A DNA stretch of 64,000 nucleotides. Source: Hippophae tibetana. Taxonomy: Eukaryota > Streptophyta > Magnoliopsida > Rosales > Elaeagnaceae. Position numbers and translations under genes: made by a program. The DNA lies in NCBI GenBank assembly GCA_037013495.1, contig CM072810.1, forward strand, positions 73,764,449-73,828,448. The letters run 5' to 3'. Below the pieces are notes generated by a model. It saw only the letters and a program-made list of their open reading frames with translations, ran no database searches and was not told the origin of the DNA. Of the stretch, positions 10,964-23,755 are shown piece by piece (the stretch's first letter is position 1; each line of letters opens with the position of its first letter).

Positions 10964-13900
10964 TTTAATATTTCTTAGTTATCATAAGTATTTTTACGCT
11001 TTTATTATTTACAGATGGATTAAGAAAATTTCATAACTAAATATCCTCATTATGGTTGCATTACGTCTTAGGTTTTGTTGCTTTTATAAGAAAACAAAAA
11101 CCTTTTCATAGAGGTAGAACTAGTATAATTAATGAAAATATTTTTTACCAAGCTTTGTACTTTTCTTCCTAGGGTTCTTGATATAATACCTAGATTCGAC
11201 ACATCGAAGCGAGTGATCATTATTTTTTGGCATCAAAAGGTTGCGGTTTATGGACATATTGATGTTGTATTCGTCTGGGGATTTAATTTCGTAGTTCAAT
11301 TTTAAATCTTCGTCTGTAATTCTTGATCTTTATTTCTACGCCCAATCAATCTATGTTTTTCATAAAAAAAATTGTAGGAAAAACAAGATGGGTTCTACTG
11401 TTTACAGTATTGAAAAAGAATATTTGATAAATCAGAGTTCTAATTTTACACGCCATTACTTTTGACTCGGGTGTCGAAACTTTTAATATAATATATCAAA
11501 TCGAAGCTTGTAAATATTCCTATAATCAGAGCATGGATTTCTAAGAATATTATTTTTTGAAATCTAATTCAACCGTTTATATCACCTACCAAAGTTTAAA
11601 ATTTTCGTCTCATCTATTTTGTTTTTTTTTTCTTTCGGTTTTTTTCAATGCCACTATAAGAGCAATTGAGTTAGGGATCAGGAATGTGTTTTAAAATATT
11701 CTAAATTTCTCTATATCCAGCAAATATTCTCTTGATCAGTGAAATATTCTAATGACCCTTTACAAAGAATAGATTTGGAATATCTAATGGAAAGATTAAT
11801 TTGGGAAGCAATTATTTTTGTTTTATTTTCTTATATGCCCCTTATGTTTAGCGATTTTTTTTACTGAATTGTGGAATTTAATTTTTCTTATTTATCATAA
11901 GTGTTTTTACGCTTTTATTATTTACGGATGGATTAAGAAAATTTCATAACTAAATATACTCACTATAGTTGCATTACGTCTTAGGTTTTGTTGCTTGTAT
12001 AAGAAAACAACAACCTTTTCATGGAGGAAGAACTAGTATAATTAATGAAAATATTTTTGACGAAGGTTTGTACTTTTCTTTCGAGGGTTCTTGATATAAT
12101 GCCTAGATTCGACACATCGAAGCGAGTGATCATTATTTTTTGGCATCAAAAGGTTGCGGTTTATGGACATATTGATGTTGTATTCGTCTGGGGATTTAAT
12201 TTCGTAGTTCAATTTTAAATCTTCCTCTGTAATTCTTGATCTTTATTTCTACGCCCAATCAATCTATGTTTTTCATAAAAAAAATTGTAGGAAAAACAAG
12301 ATGGGTTCTACTGTTTACAGTATTGAAAAAGAATATTTGATAAATCATAGTTCTAATTTTACACGCCATTACTTTTGACTCGGGTGTCGAAACTTTGAAT
12401 ATAATATATCAAATCGAAGCTTGTAAATATTCCTATAATCAGAGCATGGATTTCTAAGAATATTATTTTTTGAAATCAAATTCAACCGTTTATATCACCT
12501 ACCAAAGTTTAAAATTTTCGTCTCATCTATTCCGTTTTTTTTTTCTTTCGATTTTTTTCAATGCCACTAAAAGAGCAATTGAGTTAGGGATCAGGAATGT
12601 GTTCAAAAATATTCTAAATTTCTCTATATATAACAAATATTCTCTAGATCAGTGAAATATACTAATGAACCTTTACAAAGAATAGATTTGGAATATCTAA
12701 TGGAAAGATTAATTTTGGAAGCAATTATTTTTGTTTTATTTACTTATATGCCCCTTATGTTTAGCGATTTTGTTTTACTGAATTGTGGAATTTAATTTTT
12801 CTTAGTTATCATAAGTATTTTTACGCTTTTATTATTTACAGATGGATTAAGAAAATTTCATAACTAAATATCCTCATTATGGTTGCATTACGTCTTAGGT
12901 TTTGTTGCTTTTATAAGAAAACAAAAACCTTTTCATAGAGGTAGAACTAGTATAATTAATGAAAATATTTTTTACCAAGCTTTGTACTTTTCTTCCTAGG
13001 GTTCTTGATATAATACCTAGATTCGACACATCGAAGCGAGTGATCATTATTTTTTGGCATCAAAAGGTTGCGGTTTATGGACATATTGATGTTGTATTCG
13101 TCTGGGGATTTAATTTCGTAGTTCATTTTTAAATCTTCGTCTCTTATTCTTGATCTTTATTTCTACGCCCAATCAATCTATGTTTTTCAGAAAAAAAATT
13201 GTGGGAAAAACAAGATGGGTTCTACTGTTTACAGTATTGAAAAAGAATATTTGATAAATCAGAGTTCTAATTTTACACGCCATTACTTTTGACTCGGGTG
13301 TCGAAACTTTTAATATAATATATCAAATCGAAGCTTGTAAATATTCCTATAATCAGAGCATGGATTTCTAAGAATATTATTTTTTGAAATCAAATTCAAC
13401 CGTTTATATCACCTACCAAAGTTTAAAATTTTCGTCTCATCTATTTTGTTTTTTTTTCTTTCGGTTTTTTTCAATGCCACTATAAGAGCAATTGAGTTAG
13501 GGATCAGGAATGTGTTTTAAAATATTCTAAATTTCTCTATATCCAGCAAATATTCTCTAGATCAGTGAAATATTCTAATGACCCTTTACAAAGAATAGAT
13601 TTGGAATATCTAATGGAAAGATTAATTTGGGAAGCAATTATTTTTGTTTTATTTTCTTATATGCCCCTTATGTTTAGCGATTTTTTTTACTGAATTGTGG
13701 AATTTAATTTTTCTTATTTATCATAAGTGTTTTTACGCTTTTATTATTTACGGATGGATTAAGCAAATTTCATAACTAAATATACTCACTATAGTTGCAT
13801 TACGTCTTAGGTTTTGTTGCTTGTATAAGAAAACAACAAGCTTTTCATGGAGGAAGAACTAGTATAATTAATGAAAATATTTTTGACGAAGGTTTGTACT

Positions 13901-14615
13901 TTTCTTTCGAGGGTTCTTGATATAATGCCTAGATTCGACACATCGAAGCGAGTGATCATTATTTTTTGGCATCAAAAGGTTGCGGTTTATGGACATATTG
14001 ATGTTGTATTCGTCTGGGGATTTAATTTCGTAGTTCAATTTTAAATCTTCCTCTGTAATTCTTGATCTTTATTTCTACGCCCAATCAATCTATGTTTTTC
14101 ATAAAAAAAATTGTAGGAAAAACAAGATGGGTTCTACTGTTTACAGTATTGAAAAAGAATATTTGATAAATCATAGTTCTAATTTTACACGCCATTACTT
14201 TTGACTCGGGTGTCGAAACTTTTAATATAATATATCAAATCGAAGCTTGTAAATATTCCTATAATCAGAGCATGGATTTCTAAGAATATTATTTTTTGAA
14301 ATAAATTCAACCGTTTATATCACCTACCAAAGTTTAAAATTTTCGTCTCATCTATTCCGTTTTTTTTTTCTTTCGATTTTTTTCAATGCCACTAAAAGAG
14401 CAATTGAGTTAGGGATCAGGAATGTGTTCAAAAATATTCTAAATTTCTCTATATATAACAAATATTCTCTAGATCAGTGAAATATTATAATGAACCTTTA
14501 CAAAGAATAGATTTGGAATATCTAATGGAAAGATTAATTTTGGAAGCAATTATTTTTGTTTTATTTACTTATATGCCCCTTATGTTTAGCGATTTTGTTT
14601 TACTGAATTGTGGAA
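10964..14615. repeat. B'/A' dimers, copies 3-4
   Basis: Monomers start at 10964 (B'), 11877 (A'), 12791 (B') and 13703 (A'). B' tails share GTTTTAAAATATTC, AATTTGGGAAGC and TTTATTTTCTTATATG with the B' copy at 9139. The A' copies at 11877 and 13703 share CTTCCTCTGTAATTC, a private change not seen in copies further left. Confidence 0.9.
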
Positions 14616-17600
14616 TTTAATTTTTCTTATTTATCATAAGTATTTTTACGCTTTTTTTATTTACAGATGGATTAAGAAAATTTCATAACTAAATATTCTC
14701 ATTATGGTTGCATTACGTCTTAGGTTTTGTTGCTTTTATAAGAAAACAAAAACCTTTTCATAGAGGTAGAACTAGTATAATTAATGAAAATATTTTTTAC
14801 CAAGCTTTGTACTTTTCTTCCTAGGGTTCTTGATATAATACCTAGATTCGACACATCGAAGCGAGTGATCATTATTTTTTGGCATCAAAAGGTTGCGGTT
14901 TATGGACATATTGATGTTGTATTCGTCTGCGGATTTAATTTCGTAGTTCATTTTTAAATCTTCGTCTCTTATTCTTGATCTTTATTTCTACGCTCAATCA
15001 ATCTATGTTTTTCATAAAAAAAATTGTGGGAAAAACAAGATGGGTTCTACTGTTTACAGAATTGAAAAAAGAATATTTGATAAATCAGAGTTCTAATTTT
15101 ACACGCCATTACTTTTGACTCGGGAGTCGAAACTTTTAATATAATATATCAAATCGAAGCTTGTAAATATTCCTATAATAAGAGCATGTATTTCTAAGAA
15201 TATTATTTTTTGAAATCAAATTCAACCGTTTATATCACCTACCAATGTTTAAAATTTTCGTCTTATCTATTCCGTTTTTTTTTTCTTTCAGTTTTTTTCA
15301 ATGCCACTATAAGAGCAATTGAGTTAGGGATCAGGAATGTGTTTAAAAATATTCTATATTTCTCTATATCCAGCAAATATTCTCTAGATCAGTGAAATAT
15401 TCTAATGACCCTTTACAAAGAATAGATTTGGAATATCTAATGGTAAGATTAATTTTGGAAGCAATTATTTTTGTTTTATTTACTTATATGCCCTTTATGT
15501 TTAGCGATTTTTTTTACTGAATTGTGGAATTTAATTTTTCTTATTTATCATAAGTATTTTCACGATTTTATTATTTACAGATGGATTAAGAAAATTTCAT
15601 AACTAAATATCCTCAGTATGGTTGCATTACGTCTTAGGTTTTGTTGCTTGTATAAGAAAACAACAACCTTTTTATGGAAGAAGAACTAGTATAATTAATG
15701 AAAATATTTTTTACCAAGATTTGTACTTCTCTTCGTAGGGTTCTTGATATAATGCCTAGATTCGACACATCGAAGCGATTGATCATTATTTTTTGGCATC
15801 AAAAGGTTGCGGTTTATGGACTTATTGATGTTGTATTCATCTGTGGATTTCATTTCGTAGTTCATTTTTAAATCTTCTTCCATTATTCTTGATCTTTATT
15901 TCTACGCTCAATCAATCTATGTTCTTCATAAAAAAAATTTTGGGAAAAACAAGATGGGTTCTACTGTTTACAGTATTGAAAAAAGAATATTTGATAAATG
16001 AGATTTCTAATTTTACACGCCATTACTTTTGACTCGGGTGTCGAAACTTTTAATATAATATATCAAATTAAAGCTTGTAAATATTCCTATAATCAGAGCA
16101 TGGATTTCTAAGAATATTATTTTTTGAAATCAAATTCAACCGTTTATATCACCTACCAAAGTTTAAAATTTTCGTCTCATCTATTCCATTTTTTTTTTCT
16201 TTCGATTTTTTTCAATGCCACTAAAAGAGCAATTGAGTTAGGGATCAGGAATGTGTTCAAAAATATTCTAAATTTCTCTATATATAACAAATATTCTCTA
16301 GATTAGTGAAATATTCTAATGAACCTTTACAAAGAATAGATTTGGAATATCTAATGGAAAGATTAATTTTGGAAGCAATTATTTTTGTTTTATTTACTTA
16401 TATGCCCCTTATGTTTAGCGATTTTGTTTTACTGAATTGTGGAATTTAATTTTTCTTATTTATCATAAGTATTTTTACGCTTTTTTTATTTACAGATGGA
16501 TTAAGAAAATTTCATAACTAAATATTCTCATTATGGTTGCATTACGTCTTAGGTTTTGTTGCTTTTATAAGAAAACAAAAACCTTTTCATAGAGGTAGAA
16601 CTAGTATAATTAATGAAAATATTTTTTACCAAGCTTTGTACTTTTCTTCCTAGGGTTCTTGATATAATACCTAGATTCGACACATCGAAGCGAGTGATCA
16701 TTATTTTTTGGCATCAAAAGGTTGCGGTTTATGGACATATTGATGTTGTATTCGTCTACGGATTTAATTTCGTAGTTCATTTTTAAATCTTCGTCTCTTA
16801 TTCTTGATCTTTATTTCTACGCTCAATCAATCTATGTTTTTCATAAAAAAAATTGTGGGAAAAACAAGATGGGTTCTACTCTTTACAGTATTGAAAAAAG
16901 AATATTTGATAAATCAGAGTTCTAATTTTACACGCCATTACTTTTGACTCGGGTGTCGAAACTTTTAATATAATATATCAAATCGAAGCTTGTAAATATT
17001 CCTATAATCAGAGCATGTATTTCTAAAAATATTATTTTTTGAAATCAAATTCAACCGTTTATATCACCTACCAATGTTTAAAATTTGCGTCTTATCTATT
17101 CCGTTTTTTTTTTCTTTCAGTTTTTTTCAATGCCACTATAAGAGCAATTGAGTTAGGGATCAGGAATGTGTTTAAAAATATTCTATATTTCTCTATATCC
17201 AGCAAATATTCTCTAGATCAGTGAAATATTCTAATGACCCTTTACAAAGAATAGATTTGGAATATCTAATGGTAAGATTAATTTTGGAAGCAATTATTTT
17301 TGTTTTATTTACTTATATGCCCTTTATGTTTAGCGATTTTTTTTACTGAATTGTGGAATTTAATTTTTCTTATTTATCATAAGTATTTTCACGATTTTAT
17401 TATTTACAGATGGATTAAGAAAATTTCATAACTAAATATCCTCAGTATGGTTGCATTACGTCTTAGGTTTTGTTGCTTGTATAAGAAAACAACAACCTTT
17501 TTATGGAAGAAGAACTAGTATAATTAATGAAAATATTTTTTACCAAGATTTGTACTTCTCTTCGTAGGGTTCTTGATATAATGCCTAGATTCGACACATC

Positions 17601-18273
17601 GAAGCGATTGATCATTATTTTTTGGCATCAAAAGGTTGCGGTTTATGGACTTATTGATGTTGTATTCATCTGTGGATTTCATTTCGTAGTTCATTTTTAA
17701 ATCTTCTTCCATTATTCTTGATCTTTATTTCTACGCTCAATCAATCTATGTTCTTCATAAAAAAAATTTTGGGAAAAACAAGATGGGTTCTACTGTTTAC
17801 AGTATTGAAAAAAGAATATTTGATAAATGAGATTTCTAATTTTACACGCCATTACTTTTGACTCGGGTGTCGAAACTTTTAATATAATATATCAAATTAA
17901 AGCTTGTAAATATTCCTATAATCAGAGCATGGATTTCTAAGAATATTATTTTTTGAAATCAAATTCAACCGTTTATATCACCTACCAAAGTTTAAAATTT
18001 TCGTCTCATCTATTCCATTTTTTTTTTCTTTCGATTTTTTTCAATGCCACTAAAAGAGCAATTGAGTTAGGGATCAGGAATGTGTTCAAAAATATTCTAA
18101 ATTTCTCTATATATAACAAATATTCTCTAGATTAGTGAAATATTCTAATGAACCTTTACAAAGAATAGATTTGGAATATCTAATGGAAAGATTAATTTTG
18201 GAAGCAATTATTTTTGTTTTATTTACTTATATGCCCCTTATGTTTAGCGATTTTGTTTTACTGAATTGTGGAA
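14616..18273. repeat. B/C dimers, copies 1-2
   Basis: Monomers start at 14616 (B), 15530 (C), 16445 (B) and 17359 (C). C is a new subfamily marked by TATTTTCACGATTTTATT, CCTCAGTATGG, TTTATGGAAGAAG, ACCAAGATTTGTACTTCTC, GAAGCGATTGATC, TTGGGAAAAAC and CAAATTAAAGC. Period 1829 bp. C heads alternate with B heads exactly as A heads do further left. Confidence 0.92.
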
Positions 18274-21200
18274 TTTAATTTTTCTTATTTATCATAAGTA
18301 TTTTTACGCTTTTTTTATTTACAGATGGATTAAGAAAATTTCATAACTAAATATTCTCATTATGGTTGCATTACGTCTTAGGTTTTGTTGCTTTTATAAG
18401 AAAACAAAAACCTTTTCATAGAGGTAGAACTAGTATAATTAATGAAAATATTTTTTACCAAGCTTTGTACTTTTCTTCCTAGGGTTCTTGATATAATACC
18501 TAGATTCGACACATCGAAGCGAGTGATCATTATTTTTTGGCATCAAAAGGTTGCGGTTTATGGACATATTGATGTTGTATTCGTCTACGGATTTAATTTC
18601 GTAGTTCATTTTTAAATCTTCGTCTCTTATTCTTGATCTTTATTTCTACGCTCAATCAATCTATGTTTTTCATAAAAAAAATTGTGGGAAAAACAAGATG
18701 GGTTCTACTGTTTACAGTATTGAAAAAAGAATATTTGATAAATCAGAGTTCTAATTTTACACGCCATTACTTTTGACTCGGGTGTCGAAACTTTTAATAT
18801 AATATATCAAATCGAAGCTTGTAAATATTCCTATAATCAGAGCATGTATTTCTAAAAATATTATTTTTTGAAATCAAATTCAACCGTTTATATCACCTAC
18901 CAATGTTTAAAATTTGCGTCTTATCTATTCCGTTTTTTTTTTCTTTCAGTTTTTTTCAATGCCACTATAAGAGCAATTGAGTTAGGGATCAGGAATGTGT
19001 TTAAAAATATTCTATATTTCTCTATATCCAGCAAATATTCTCTAGATCAGTGAAATATTCTAATGACCCTTTACAAAGAATAGATTTGGAATATCTAATG
19101 GTAAGATTAATTTTGGAAGCAATTATTTTTGTTTTATTTACTTATATGCCCTTTATGTTTAGCGATTTTTTTTACTGAATTGTGGAATTTAATTTTTCTT
19201 ATTTATCATAAGTATTTTCACGATTTTATTATTTATAGATGGATTAAGAAAATTTCATAACTAAATATCCTCAGTATGGTTGCATTACGTCTTAGGTTTT
19301 GTTGCTTGTATAAGAAAACAACAACCTTTTTATGGAAGAAGAACTAGTATAATTAATGAAAATATTTTTTACCAAGATTTGTACTTCTCTTCGTAGGGTT
19401 CTTGATATAATGCCTAGATTCGACACATCGAAGCGATTGATCATTATTTTTTGGCATCAAAAGGTTGCGGTTTATGGACTTATTGATGTTGTATTCATCT
19501 GTGGATTTCATTTCGTAGTTCATTTTTAAATCTTCTTCCATTAATCTTGATCTTTATTTCTACGCTCAATCAATCTATGTTCTTCATAAAAAAAATTTTG
19601 GGAAAAACAAGATGGGTTCTACTGTTTACAGTATTGAAAAAAGAATATTTGATAAATGAGATTTCTAATTTTACACGCCATTACTTTTGACTCGGGTGTC
19701 GAAACTTTTAATATAATATATCAAATTAAAGCTTGTAAATATTCCTATAATCAGAGCATGAATTTCTAAGAATATTATTTTTTGAAATCAAATTCAACCG
19801 TTTATATCACCTACCAAAGTTTAAAATTTTCGTCTCATCTATTCCATTTTTTTTTTCTTTCGATTTTTTTCAATGCCACTAAAAGAGGAATTGAGTTAGG
19901 GATCAGGAATGTGTTCAAAAATATTCTAAATTTCTCTATATATAACAAATATTCTCTAGATCAGTGAAATATTCTAATGAACCTTTACAAAGAATAGATT
20001 TGGAATATCTAATGGAAAGATTAATTTTGGAAGCAATTATTTTTGTTTTATTTACTTATATGCCCCTTATGTTTAGCGATTTTGTTTTACTGAATTGTGG
20101 AATTTAATTTTTCTTATTTATCATAAGTATTTTTACGCTTTTATTATTTACAGATGGATTAAGAAAATTTCATAACTAAATATCCTCATTATGGTTGCAT
20201 TACGTCTTAGGTTTTGTTGCTTTTATAAGAAAACAAAAACCTTTTCATAGAGGTAGAACTAGTATAATTAATGAAAATATTTTTTACCAAGCTTTGTACT
20301 TTTCTTCCTAGGGTTATTGATATAATACCTAGATTCGATACATCGAAGCGAGTGATCATTATTTTTTGGCATCAAAAGGTTGCGGTTTATGGACATATTG
20401 ATGTTGTATTCGTCTGCGGATTCAATTTCGTAGTTCATTTTTAAATCTTCGTCTCTTATTCTTGATCTTTATTTCTACGCTCAATCAATCTATGTTTTTC
20501 ATAAAAAAAATTGTGGGAAAAACAAGATGGGTTCTACTGTTTACAGTATTGAAAAAAGAATATTTGATAAATCAGAGTTCTAATTTTACACGCCATTACT
20601 TTTGACTCGGGTGTCGAAACTTTTAATATAATATATCAAATCGAAGCTTGTAAATATTCCTATAATCAGAGCATGTATTTCTAAGAATATTATTTTTTGA
20701 AATCAAATTCAACCGTTTATATCACCTACCAATGTTTAAAATTTTCGTCTTATCTATTCCGTTTTTTGTTTCTTTCGGTTTTTTTCAATGCCACTATAAG
20801 AGCAATTGAGTTAGGGATCAGGAATGTGTTTAAAAATATTCTATATTTCTCTATATACAGCAAATATTCTCTAGATCAGTGAAATATTCTAATGACACTT
20901 TACAAAGAATAGATTTGGAATATCTAATGGTAAGATTAATTTTGGAAGCAATTATTTTTGTTTTATTTACTTATATGCCCTTTATGTTTAGCGATTTTTT
21001 TTACTGAATTGTGGAATTTAATTTTTCTTATTTATCATAAGTATTTTCACGATTTTATTATTTACAGATGGATTAAGAAAATTTCATAACTAAATATCCT
21101 CAGTATGGTTGCATTACGTCTTAGGTTTTGTTGCTTGTATAAGAAAACAACAACCTTTTCATGGAAGAAGAACTAGTATAATTAATGAAAATATTTTTTA

Positions 21201-21929
21201 CCAAGATTTGTACTTCTCTTCCTAGGGTTCTTGATATAATGCCTAGATTCGACACATCGAAGCGATTGATCATTATTTTTTGGCATCAAAAGGTTGCAGT
21301 TTATGGACTTATTGATGTTGTATTCGTCTGTGGATTTCATTTCGTAGTTCATTTTTAAATCTTCTTCCATTATTCTTGATCTTTATTTCTACGCTCAATC
21401 AATCTATGTTCTTCATAAAAAAAATATTGGGAAAAACAAGATGGGTTCTACTGTTTACAGTATTGAAAAAAGAATATTTGATAAATGAGAGTTCTAATTT
21501 TACACGCCATTACTTTTGACTCGGGTGTCGAAACTTTTAATATAATATATCAAATTAAAGCTTGTAAATATTCCTATAATCAGAGCATGGATTTCTAAGA
21601 ATATTATTTCTTGAAATCAAATTCAACCGTTTATATCACCTACCAAAGTTTAAAATTTTCGTCTCATCTATTCCGTTTTTTTTTCTTTCGGTTTTTTTCA
21701 ATGCCACTATAAGAGCAATTGAGTTAGGGATCAGGAATGTGTTTTAAAATATTCTAAATTTCTCTATATCCAGCAAATATTCTCTAGATCAGTGAAATAT
21801 TCTAATGACCCTTTACAAAGAATAGATTTGGAATATCTAATGGAAAGATTAATTTGGGAAGCAATTATTTTTGTTTTATTTTCTTATATGCCCCTTATGT
21901 TTAGCGATTTTTTTTACTGAATTGTGGAA
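18274..21929. repeat. B/C dimers, copies 3-4, ending in a chimeric C copy
   Basis: Monomers start at 18274 (B), 19188 (C), 20103 (B) and 21017 (C). The dimer at 18274 differs from that at 16445 by only a few bases (for example CTGTTTACAG against CTCTTTACAG, and TTTATAGATGG against TTTACAGATGG). The last C copy keeps C variants up to CAAATTAAAGC near 21552 but has a B'-type tail (GTTTTAAAATATTC, AATTTGGGAAGC, TTTTCTTATATG), so a template switch lies between about 21560 and 21680. Confidence 0.9.
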
Positions 21930-23755
21930 TTTAATTTTTCTTATTTATCGTAAGTGTTTTTACGCTTTTATTATTTACGGATGGATTAAGCAAATTTCAT
22001 AACAAAATATACTCACTATAGTTGCATTACGTCTTAGGTTTTGTTACTTGTATAAGAAAACAAGAACCTTTTCATGGAGTAAGAACTAGTATAATTAATG
22101 AAAATATTTTTGACGAAGGTTTGTACTTTTCTTCCGAGGGTTCTTGATATAATGCCTAGATTCGACACATCGAAGCGAGTGATCATTATTTTTTGGCATC
22201 AAAAGGTTGCGGTTTATGGACATATTGATGTTGTATTCGTCTGGGGATTTAATTTCGTAGTTCAATTTTAAATCTTCGTCTGTAATTCTTGATCTTTATT
22301 TCTACGCCCAATCAATCTATGTTTTTCATAAAAAAAATTGTAGGAAAAACAAGATGGGTTCTACTGTTACAGTATTGAAAAAGAATATTTGATAAATCAG
22401 AGTTCTAATTTTACACGCCATTACTTTTGACTCGGGTGTCGAAACTTTTAATATAATATATCAAATCGAAGCTTGTAAATATTCCTATAATCAGAGCATG
22501 TATTTCTAAAAATATTATTTTTTGAAATCAAATTCAACCGTTTATATCACCTACCAATGTTTTGAAATTTGCGTCTTATCTATTCCGTTTTTTTTTTTCT
22601 TTCAGTTTTTTTCAATGCCACTATAAGAGCAATTGAGTTAGGGATCAGGAATGTGTTTAAAAATATTCTATATTTCTCTATATCCAGCAAATATTCTCTA
22701 GATCAGTGAAATATTCTAATGACCCTTTACAAAGAATAGATTTGGAATATCTAATGGTAAGATTAATTTTGGAAGCAATTATTTTTGTTTTATTTACTTA
22801 TATGCCCTTTATGTTTAGCGATTTTTTTTACTGAATTGTGGAACTTAATTTTTCTTATTTATCATAAGTATTTTCACGATTTTATTATTTACAGATGGAT
22901 TAAGAAAATTTCATAACTAAATATCCTCAGTATGGTTGCATTACGTCTTAGGTTTTGTTGCTTGTATAAGAAAACAACAACCTTTTTATGGAAGAAGAAC
23001 TAGTATAATTAATGAAAATATTTTTTACCAAGATTTGTACTTCTCTTCGTAGGGTTCTTGATATAATACCTAGATTCGACACATCGAAGCGAGTGATCAT
23101 TATTTTTTGGCATCAAAAGGGTGCGGTTTATGAACATATTGATGTTGTCTTCGTCTGCGGATTTAATTTCGTAGTTCATTTTTAAATCTTCGTCTCTTAT
23201 TCTTGATCTTTATTTCTACGCTTAATCAATCTATGTTTTTCATAAAAAAAATTGTGGGGAAAACAAGATGGGTTCTACTGTTTACAGTATTGAAAAAAGA
23301 ATATTTGATAAATCAGACTTCTAATTTTACATGCCATTAATTTTGACTCGGGTGTCGAAACTTTTAATATAATATATCAAATCGAAGCTTGTAAATATTC
23401 CTATAATCAGAGCATGGATTTCTAAGAATATTATTTTTTGAAATCAAATTCAACCGTTTATATCACCTACCAATGTTAAAATTTTCGTCTTATCTATTCC
23501 GTTTTTTTTTCTTTCGGTTTTTTTCAATGCCATTATAAGAGCAATTGAGTTAGGGATCAGGAATGTGTTTAAAAATATTCTAAATTTCTCTATATCCAGA
23601 AAATATTCTCTAGATCAGTGAAATATTCTAATGACCCTTTACAAAGAATAGATTTAGAATATCTAATTGAAAGATTAATTTGGGAAGCAATTATTTTTGT
23701 TTTATTTTCTTATATGCCCCTTATGTTTTGCGATTTTTTTTACTGAATTGTGGAA
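21930..23755. repeat. Two chimeric monomers at the edge of the B/C zone
   Basis: The copy at 21930 has an A'-type head with private changes (ATCGTAAG, AACAAAATAT, GTTACTTG, GGAGTAAG) and then, from AGCATGTATTTC near 22500, a tail of the type seen in the B copies at 16445 and 18274 (CTAAAAATATT, AATTTGCGTC is altered here to GAAATTTGCGTC). The copy at 22844 has a C head up to about 23060 and then B-like sequence (ATACCTAGATTC, GCGAGTGATC, GTCTGCGG). Together they mark exchange between the B'/A' and B/C dimer families. Confidence 0.85.

Noticed and set aside
15695-15883. Reverse-strand 62-codon ATG frame, repeated at 17524-17712, 19353-19541 and 21182-21370, and a 71-codon form at 37556-37771 and 40296-40511
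   Set aside because: The first ATG of the 62-codon form depends on a C-subfamily change (CTTCCAT on the + strand), and the 71-codon form on a one-base loss. In A-type copies even the shared internal ATG is changed to TTG. I recognise no protein family, and the recurrence is explained by the satellite.
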